DNA of 64,000 nt, from assembly GCF_011044495.1 (NCBI RefSeq), contig NZ_CP049143.1, forward strand, positions 7,068,001-7,132,000, in the 5' to 3' direction. The notes under the pieces were generated by a model. That model was not told the origin of the DNA. It ran no database searches and was given only the letters and a program-made list of their open reading frames with translations. Below are positions 59,067-64,000 of this stretch, piece by piece (position 1 is the stretch's first letter; each line of letters begins with the position of its first letter). A program made the translations under genes and the position numbers. The DNA is from Roseimicrobium sp. ORNL1 (GTDB taxonomy: Bacteria > Verrucomicrobiota > Verrucomicrobiia > Verrucomicrobiales > Verrucomicrobiaceae).

Positions 59067-59164
59067 AAAATGGGGCGCGGAACTTTCGGCTGGTGGATCG
59101 GCGGACGGTGGCAGAACACTGCTGACGCGTTCATTACCTATACGGGAGCGAAGCGGGCTGCAGT

Positions 59165-59300
59165 GGATTCAACGCAGAGACACAGAGACGCAGAGCAGCT
59201 ACGGAGACTGAGGCTGTCACGCTCTTGAGCGTGTGCAGGTGATGACCTCTCGACCGATTCTCAGTCTCCGAAGTTCCCTCTGTGTCTCTGTGTTGAATCC
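59165..59300. repeat. MITE-like inverted repeat (~136 bp)
   Basis: Two long arms, 59165-59212 and 59260-59300, are inverted: GGATTCAAC, CAGAGACACAGAG and CGGAGACTGAG recur in order (one base differs in the first block). The loop contains a perfect small hairpin CACGCTC-TT-GAGCGTG at 59218-59233. No coding capacity. The motif of CAGAGACACAGAG resembles dispersed short elements in other genomes of this group. It lies in the intergenic region 59067-59414, which is otherwise empty. Confidence 0.8.
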
Positions 59301-59414
59301 CACGTACGTTTCCCCGCCCATCCGTAGAAGCTTTGTCGCACTACTTTCCCTTGCCCACTTCGCCCATCTTCCGCCATCATGTCGTGGCTCCCCGCTTTCC
59401 CATCCCTTCTTCCC

Positions 59415-60329
59415 ATGAGCACCTCCCCCATTCCCCGCCGCACTTTCCTCCAGACCGCCACGGCCACGGCGAGCGCCACTGCGGCCATGGCTGCCGGGCT
59501 CTTCCATCGTCTCGAAGCCGCCGATGCCGCGTCCGGCTTGAAAGGCCACATCAACCACTCCGCCTGCAAGTGGTGCTACCCGAAGGTGCCCTTTGACGAC
59601 CTCTGCCGCGCTGGCAAGGAGATGGGACTCACCTCGCTCGACCTCGTGGATCCGCCCGACTTCGACACGCTGAAGAAGCACGGCCTCACCAGCGCCATGA
59701 TCAGCTTCCCCACCATCGAGGGACCGGGCGGCGAGAAGGTGGGCAGCATTCCCCATGGCTTCAACAATCCCGCGTATCACGATCTCCTCGTGAAAGCGTA
59801 TGAGCCGCATCTCAAAGCCAGCGCGGACTTCGGCGCGAAACATGTGATCTGCTTCTCCGGCAATCGCAATGGCATGGACGAAGAGACCGGCATCAAGAAC
59901 TGCGTCGCTGGATTGAAGAAGGTGCTTCCCATCGCCGAGAAACACGGCATCACACTGGTGATGGAACTGCTCAACAGCAAGGTGAACCACAAGGACTACA
60001 TGTGCGACAAGAGCGCGTGGGGCGTGGAGCTCTGCAAGCAGCTCGGCTCACCGAACTTCAAGCTGCTGTACGACATCTACCACATGCAGATCATGGAAGG
60101 CGATGTGATCGCGACCATCAAGCGGGACAACCAGTACTTCGCCCACTACCACACCGGCGGCGTGCCCGGACGTCATGAAATCGACGAGACCCAGGAACTC
60201 TACTATCCCGCCATCATGAAAGCGATCGTAGACACCGGCTACAAAGGCCACGTGGCACAGGAGTTCATCCCCGCGCGTCCCGATGTCCTCGCCTCGCTGA
60301 AGCAGGCGGTGGGGATCTGTGATGTGTGA
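59415..60329 (+). CDS. Tat-exported hydroxypyruvate-isomerase-like TIM barrel protein
   Basis: 304 residues from ATG 59415 (MSTSPIPRRTFLQTATATASAT), whose RRTFLQ is a Tat motif. It has the AP-endonuclease-2-like TIM barrel: HINHSACKWCYPKVPFDDLCRAGKEMGLTSLDLVD, PHLKASADFGAKHVICFSGNR, KHGITLVMELLNSKVNHKDYMC (Glu, metal ligand), FKLLYDIYHMQIMEGDV (Asp, His), FAHYHTGGVPGRHEID and HVAQEFIPAR (Glu). Residues for one divalent metal (Glu-Asp-His-Glu) are kept, so it may be an active sugar isomerase in the periplasm. Substrate is unknown. Confidence 0.92.
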   Translation: MSTSPIPRRTFLQTATATASATAAMAAGLFHRLEAADAASGLKGHINHSACKWCYPKVPFDDLCRAGKEMGLTSLDLVDPPDFDTLKKHGLTSAMISFPTIEGPGGEKVGSIPHGFNNPAYHDLLVKAYEPHLKASADFGAKHVICFSGNRNGMDEETGIKNCVAGLKKVLPIAEKHGITLVMELLNSKVNHKDYMCDKSAWGVELCKQLGSPNFKLLYDIYHMQIMEGDVIATIKRDNQYFAHYHTGGVPGRHEIDETQELYYPAIMKAIVDTGYKGHVAQEFIPARPDVLASLKQAVGICDV

Positions 60330-60378
60330 TGCGGTGCGTCGTCATCAAGCACAGGGCCGCTGATGCGTGGCTCGCGCT

Positions 60379-62187
60379 CTAACGCGGACGCAAAGGCGGC
60401 GGTCCCTGGCCACCCGTAGGTGGCATCGGCGGTGGAGATGGCTGATGCGGTGCCTTCGGCATGGGAGGTGGCGCTCCTTGGACCACATGCCACGGAATCT
60501 GCACCACTGGTCCTTTCCCTGGCATGACCAGCACGGGAATGAAGCCGGTGTCCGGTGGCGGCATGCAGTCGCCACGCAGCATGATGTCCATGGCAAAGCA
60601 TCTGACACCATTCGTCTCTTCTGCCGGCACCTCGCGCCTTCTCCAGGCATGGTATTCATCAGTGGACATCAGTTCGGCCAACTTGGGATGTTCGCCCTCT
60701 CCGCCGCCTCCCATATAGATATCGGCCATCATCTCTGCCACGATATGAGCGAGCATGAAGTCCTGGGTGGTTTGTGATTCCGCTCCCAACACGAGGGCGG
60801 GCAGGTACTGGTCAGGGGTCCTGCGTAGTTGTGAGTTGGCAATGACCGAGGACACGAACCACACCTCGCCCCTGGTCGCGAGATCCAGGCAAGTCTGCTT
60901 CACCTTCCTGGAGTGGAAGATGTTCCGTTTCGCATGAGAGTAGAGTTCCTTGATGAGATGGGGCTTGATGATCGCGATGATGCAGAAGAGCCAGCGTGGT
61001 ACGTGTGCGTCGTCATAATACTTCTCAAACGCATCTGTTCGCAGCCACTCAATCGCACGCTCCTTGATGAGGTCCTTTTTGCCCATCCATTCCTTCACGG
61101 ACTTCTCCAGCTCTGCCAGCGCTTCTTGCAGAGCCTCCCTCATCACCTCTTCTTCATCTGGGATTTCGGATGAAGAACGTATCGCACCGCTGGTGGCAGC
61201 GAGAGCAGCGACATCGCGGTCTCCAGCACGGCCACGTCCGTCCGCCTCCCGCACAGGTTTGTTCAGCACTTCAGGGGCAGGTGGCGCATCATCCTCACGC
61301 CAGTGCAGCACCGGACGCGGCGGCGCATAGCATGACTCTTCCCGCGCCTGAGCACGCCATATCTTGCCACTGGGTCCCTCCGTGGTGTGGCCGGTGTCCA
61401 TGACCGCACCGGACTTCAGCAGGTAGATGCCCATGTTCATGGGAAAGATGCGCATCTCCTCCAGATCTGTATCCGCGCTGGAAGATGCCATTTCGATGTC
61501 CTGTAGATCGAGCTGCGCCATGCCCACCGTGTCTGTCAGCGTCCACGTATCATCCACATGGATGTTGCGTACCGTGACGAGCGCCTGAATGGGCGGGATG
61601 TTCTGCGCCCGGCTGCCATCCAGCGTTTCCTCAAGGAGTCCTTTTGGAAGAAGACGCTCACCACCGGGATTGAAGTACGCGAGCGCTCCCTCCACCTCCA
61701 GCAGTGCAGCGGTCACCTCCGCTAGCCACAGCACTTCGGGCTGCGCATCGTAGTCCGGTGGCATCACCTTGGAATCTTTACCCGCCCCTTTCACATACGT
61801 GATGCGCACACGAACAAAAGCCTGATGGGCCTGCGCATGTTGTTGCGCTTCTGGATACACCGCATACTGCACGGCGCGCTGCAGTCCTCCCGGATAAGTG
61901 CAGGGACCGTAGGCGCCCATGGCCCACGCGCCAAAGATCTTCGGCTCCTCCTTGGGGTCGCCCATCCCGTCTGGCCACGGCTTGTCCGTGATGTCCACGA
62001 TGCATATGCCGTTCACCTCAGGGCGCCAGTTCAGGAGAATTGCGGGGCCACTCATTTCCGGCCACTCGTTCTCATCCTCCATGCCCGCCACCACATACCC
62101 CTTGGACTCCAGCCTCCATCGCAGAGACGCCAGCGAAGGCGCATCCTCGAACAGTACCACCATGCCTTGTGTATAAAAACCCTTCAT
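60379..62187 (-). CDS. Uncharacterised protein with Pro-rich tail
   Basis: 602 residues (ATG 62187; ATG 62163 possible). The first ~130 residues are a compact domain with MVVLFEDAPSLASLRWRLESKGY, NGICIVDITDKPWPDGMGDP and FGAWAMGAYGPCTYPGGLQRAVQYAVY; phrases like this occur in DUF4261-type proteins, but I cannot confirm membership. The middle has mixed alpha/beta (ALVTVRNIHVDDTWTLTDTVGMAQLDL). A long helical region rich in Glu/Lys (~345-400) follows, then a part with RRTPDQYLPALVLGAESQTTQDFMLAHIVAEMMADIYMG. The last ~35 residues are Pro/Gly-rich. No signal peptide; cytoplasmic. Confidence 0.72.
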   Translation of the reverse strand: MKGFYTQGMVVLFEDAPSLASLRWRLESKGYVVAGMEDENEWPEMSGPAILLNWRPEVNGICIVDITDKPWPDGMGDPKEEPKIFGAWAMGAYGPCTYPGGLQRAVQYAVYPEAQQHAQAHQAFVRVRITYVKGAGKDSKVMPPDYDAQPEVLWLAEVTAALLEVEGALAYFNPGGERLLPKGLLEETLDGSRAQNIPPIQALVTVRNIHVDDTWTLTDTVGMAQLDLQDIEMASSSADTDLEEMRIFPMNMGIYLLKSGAVMDTGHTTEGPSGKIWRAQAREESCYAPPRPVLHWREDDAPPAPEVLNKPVREADGRGRAGDRDVAALAATSGAIRSSSEIPDEEEVMREALQEALAELEKSVKEWMGKKDLIKERAIEWLRTDAFEKYYDDAHVPRWLFCIIAIIKPHLIKELYSHAKRNIFHSRKVKQTCLDLATRGEVWFVSSVIANSQLRRTPDQYLPALVLGAESQTTQDFMLAHIVAEMMADIYMGGGGEGEHPKLAELMSTDEYHAWRRREVPAEETNGVRCFAMDIMLRGDCMPPPDTGFIPVLVMPGKGPVVQIPWHVVQGAPPPMPKAPHQPSPPPMPPTGGQGPPPLRPR

Positions 62188-62317
62188 CAGGGGTGCATTT
62201 CACTCCGACCGTCCTCCAACTGGCAAGGCGAATACGGAGTTCTGCTCAAAAATTCATCCTCGCCCTGCGCCGTTTCCCCCTTGCACTCATGCCGGTCGTG
62301 GGCACGGTGGACGCAGC

Positions 62318-62638
62318 ATGAAGATGACCCCCGAGCAGAAGACTGGATTTGCCCAAGGCCTGGCCTTTGGGCTGTTCTTTCAGGTGCTCGGGGACTTTAT
62401 GAAGGACGTGGCCCGCAAGCCTGAGTTGCCGTACTACGGCGGGCAGATTGCGGAGATCATGGGATATGTAATCTTCGCCTGGGGATGCACGCATCTCGTC
62501 GCTGCGAAACGACTTCCCAAATGGACATCCCTGCTGGGCTTCCTGAGTGTCATCGGCCTGGCCATCCTGCTGGTGCTGCCTGACCGCTCCGCCAAGACCG
62601 GCACGTCCGCCACGGATGCGCCAGCCCCGGCCAACTGA
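62318..62638 (+). CDS. Small two-helix membrane protein
   Basis: 106 residues. A first amphipathic or membrane stretch (FAQGLAFGLFFQVLGDFM) and two clear membrane helices (QIAEIMGYVIFAWGCTHLVA, WTSLLGFLSVIGLAILLVL) with a short Pro/Ala tail. No family recognised. It lies 18 bases before the start of the SGNH-like gene and could be co-transcribed with it. Confidence 0.72.
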   Translation: MKMTPEQKTGFAQGLAFGLFFQVLGDFMKDVARKPELPYYGGQIAEIMGYVIFAWGCTHLVAAKRLPKWTSLLGFLSVIGLAILLVLPDRSAKTGTSATDAPAPAN

Positions 62639-62656
62639 TTTCTTTTTGTTTCCTCT

Positions 62657-64000
62657 ATGAAGGTCCTGCTCCCACTCAGCACGACCCTAGTGGCGAGCCT
62701 GCTCACCGCAGCTTCGTGCCTGGCGAAGGACACCGAACCTGAGGCGGTGCCTCTCCTGCGCAATGGCGACATGGAGGCCGGTGGCCCTGCGCCCGCAGGT
62801 TGGATTGGAAAGTTCGGCCCCTGTGAAGTGAGGACGGACACTCTCTGGTACCACGGCGGGAAGGCCAGCATGCTGGTGGATCGCAGTGCGATGTCCGACA
62901 ACGGGCGCGGCTGTGTGCACCAGATGATCGTACTGCGTGACCCGCCGAAGGAGGCCAACCCGGCCATCATTTCACCCGCGACGCCCTCTGAGGCGAAGAC
63001 TCCCATCACGGCGCCTGAACCGCTGAAGATCCAAGTCAGCGGCTGGCTGAAGACAGACCCCGGTGCGAAGGCGACCTTCGCGGCACACTTCTTCGATGAC
63101 AAGTATGGGTTCAACGACCTCGTGCCCATCGCACACGTGGAGAAGTTTCAGGAATGGCAGCAGGCACAAGCCGAGATCGACGTGCCTCCGCAAGCAACGC
63201 GCGTGGCTATCGCCTTGTATCTGGAAGGCCGCAGCCGCGCGTGGCTGGATGATGTGACCTTCACCATCACACCGGAAAGCGCGGTGAAGGAGATCGTCGC
63301 GCGCAACCAGGCAACGCCCGAGCCCGAGGCGCCCAAGGAACCTACCGACGTGAGCAAGGCGCCTGCAACTGCAGTACCTGGCTACTATGCAGACCAGCCA
63401 CGCGTGTGGCAGGCATTTCACGAATCCTTCGTGAGCCGCGCAAAGCAGGGTGGCATGGATGTTCTTTTCCTCGGCGATGCGATCACTCAAAGCTGGACCA
63501 CCACTGGCGATGATTCGTGGGAGAAACACTTCGCCCCCTTCAAGGCGTCGAACTTTGGTCTCAGTGGAGACAAGACAAGCAATGTGCTGTGGCGCATCGA
63601 GAACGGTGAGCTCGAAGGCATTTCACCCAAGGTGGTGGTGCTCATGGTTGGCATGAACAACCTTGGCAACCAACAAAATACCACCCCGGACATCACTGCT
63701 GGCATTCGCGCGATAGTTGAAAAGCTTCGTGCCAAGCTTCCTCAGTCGAAGGTGCTGGTGCTCGGCATCCTGCCCATGGGCGCAGATCCCATGGGACCTG
63801 AACGCGTGCGCGCCGCGCAGGTGAATACCGAGGCGGTCGCGATTGGAAACAATGCAGAGGTGCGCTTCCTCGATCTCTTCCCGCGATTCCTGACACGCAG
63901 CGGCACACTGGTGCCGGGAGCCTACGCTTCAGACAACGTGCACCTCACCGCCCAAGGTTACGCCATCCTCGCGGAAGAATTGCGGCCCTGGGTGGAGCAG
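62657..64000 (+). CDS. SGNH/GDSL-fold protein with Ser-to-Ala nucleophile change (runs off window)
   Basis: At least 448 residues from ATG 62657, no stop before the window end. Signal peptide MKVLLPLSTTLVASLLTAAS. Residues ~30-205 are a beta-sandwich (NGDMEAGGPAPAGWIGKFG, RSRAWLDDVTFTIT). Then an SGNH domain: block I reads DVLFLGDAITQSW, where the catalytic Ser of GDSI is Ala (gcg codon at 63479-63481); block II SNFGLSGDKTSNVLWR; block III VVLMVGMNN (Asn of the oxyanion hole); block V DNVHLTAQGYAIL (Asp, His). The other triad members are kept. Without the Ser it is unlikely to be a hydrolase in the usual way; it may bind a glycan or ester. Confidence 0.88.
   Translation, partial: MKVLLPLSTTLVASLLTAASCLAKDTEPEAVPLLRNGDMEAGGPAPAGWIGKFGPCEVRTDTLWYHGGKASMLVDRSAMSDNGRGCVHQMIVLRDPPKEANPAIISPATPSEAKTPITAPEPLKIQVSGWLKTDPGAKATFAAHFFDDKYGFNDLVPIAHVEKFQEWQQAQAEIDVPPQATRVAIALYLEGRSRAWLDDVTFTITPESAVKEIVARNQATPEPEAPKEPTDVSKAPATAVPGYYADQPRVWQAFHESFVSRAKQGGMDVLFLGDAITQSWTTTGDDSWEKHFAPFKASNFGLSGDKTSNVLWRIENGELEGISPKVVVLMVGMNNLGNQQNTTPDITAGIRAIVEKLRAKLPQSKVLVLGILPMGADPMGPERVRAAQVNTEAVAIGNNAEVRFLDLFPRFLTRSGTLVPGAYASDNVHLTAQGYAILAEELRPWVEQ

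Noticed and set aside
1-64000. tRNA, rRNA, CRISPR arrays, restriction-modification or toxin-antitoxin systems
   Set aside because: Reading the intergenic stretches and gene products by eye I found no candidates; a covariance-model scan would be needed to exclude RNA genes fully.

Overview
The window is a 64 kb piece of a GC-rich bacterial chromosome. The gene content points to Verrucomicrobiota, probably Verrucomicrobiaceae-like. Evidence: a PSCyt1/DUF1549/DUF1553 protein next to a DUF1501 protein, Tat-exported Gfo/Idh/MocA and hydroxypyruvate-isomerase-like proteins, a secreted FAD-dependent oxidoreductase, SGNH hydrolases, DUF5069 and DUF4407 proteins, and many Sec/Tat signal peptides. No rRNA, tRNA or CRISPR array was seen. 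Assignments come from reading motifs by eye, not from database searches.

Layout. 1-11.3 kb: the tail of a TerD-like protein, a MarR regulator and a series of secreted hydrolases (an esterase fusion with EF-hands, GDPD, D-aminoacylase, MBL-fold and NPP-type phosphodiesterase). 11.4-13.9 kb: hisF, two tandem zinc-ribbon paralogues, a small membrane protein and a YqeY protein. 13.9-18.9 kb: a tight five-gene operon with a Rieske oxygenase, a membrane protein, a GNAT-like protein, a GH3-family acyl-adenylate ligase and a double-GNAT protein; this looks like an undescribed biosynthetic pathway. 19-22.7 kb: small proteins (DUF1328, a pseudo-receiver/Fis regulator, an entericidin-like lipoprotein, DUF5069, two His-rich secreted proteins). 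22.9-31.4 kb: minus-strand genes for DUF1501, ExbD, PSCyt1/DUF1553, Gfo/Idh/MocA, alanine dehydrogenase and a 2-hydroxyacid dehydrogenase. 31.7-45.7 kb: DUF4407, MFS, a nuclease-fold protein, methyltransferase, dGTPase, a large lipoprotein, a cyclic-nucleotide-binding protein with a histone-like tail, a porin, an isochorismatase with its LysR neighbour, and a prenyltransferase-repeat protein.

45.9-49.7 kb holds a two-gene polarity-type module. A 1,018-residue Pro/Ala-rich protein ends in a Roadblock/LC7-like (MglB-like) domain and carries a duplicated ~90-residue domain and 13 (S/N)PF motifs. An MglA-type small GTPase follows directly. 50.7-52.5 kb is a complete IS110-family element whose ends can be fixed to the base because it splits a dispersed inverted repeat, an intact copy of which lies next to it. 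Its 5' non-coding end folds into a bridge-RNA-like structure whose four candidate guide segments match the observed target site and the element's own ends. A promoter-like -35/-10 pair would form only in the circular form. This is the most striking element of the window.

52.8-64 kb: a VWA protein, a putative Na+/H+ antiporter, a secreted FAD oxidoreductase, an L,D-transpeptidase-like protein, a MITE-like inverted repeat, a Tat-exported TIM-barrel protein, a large protein of unknown function, a small membrane protein, and the start of an SGNH-like protein in which the catalytic Ser is Ala.
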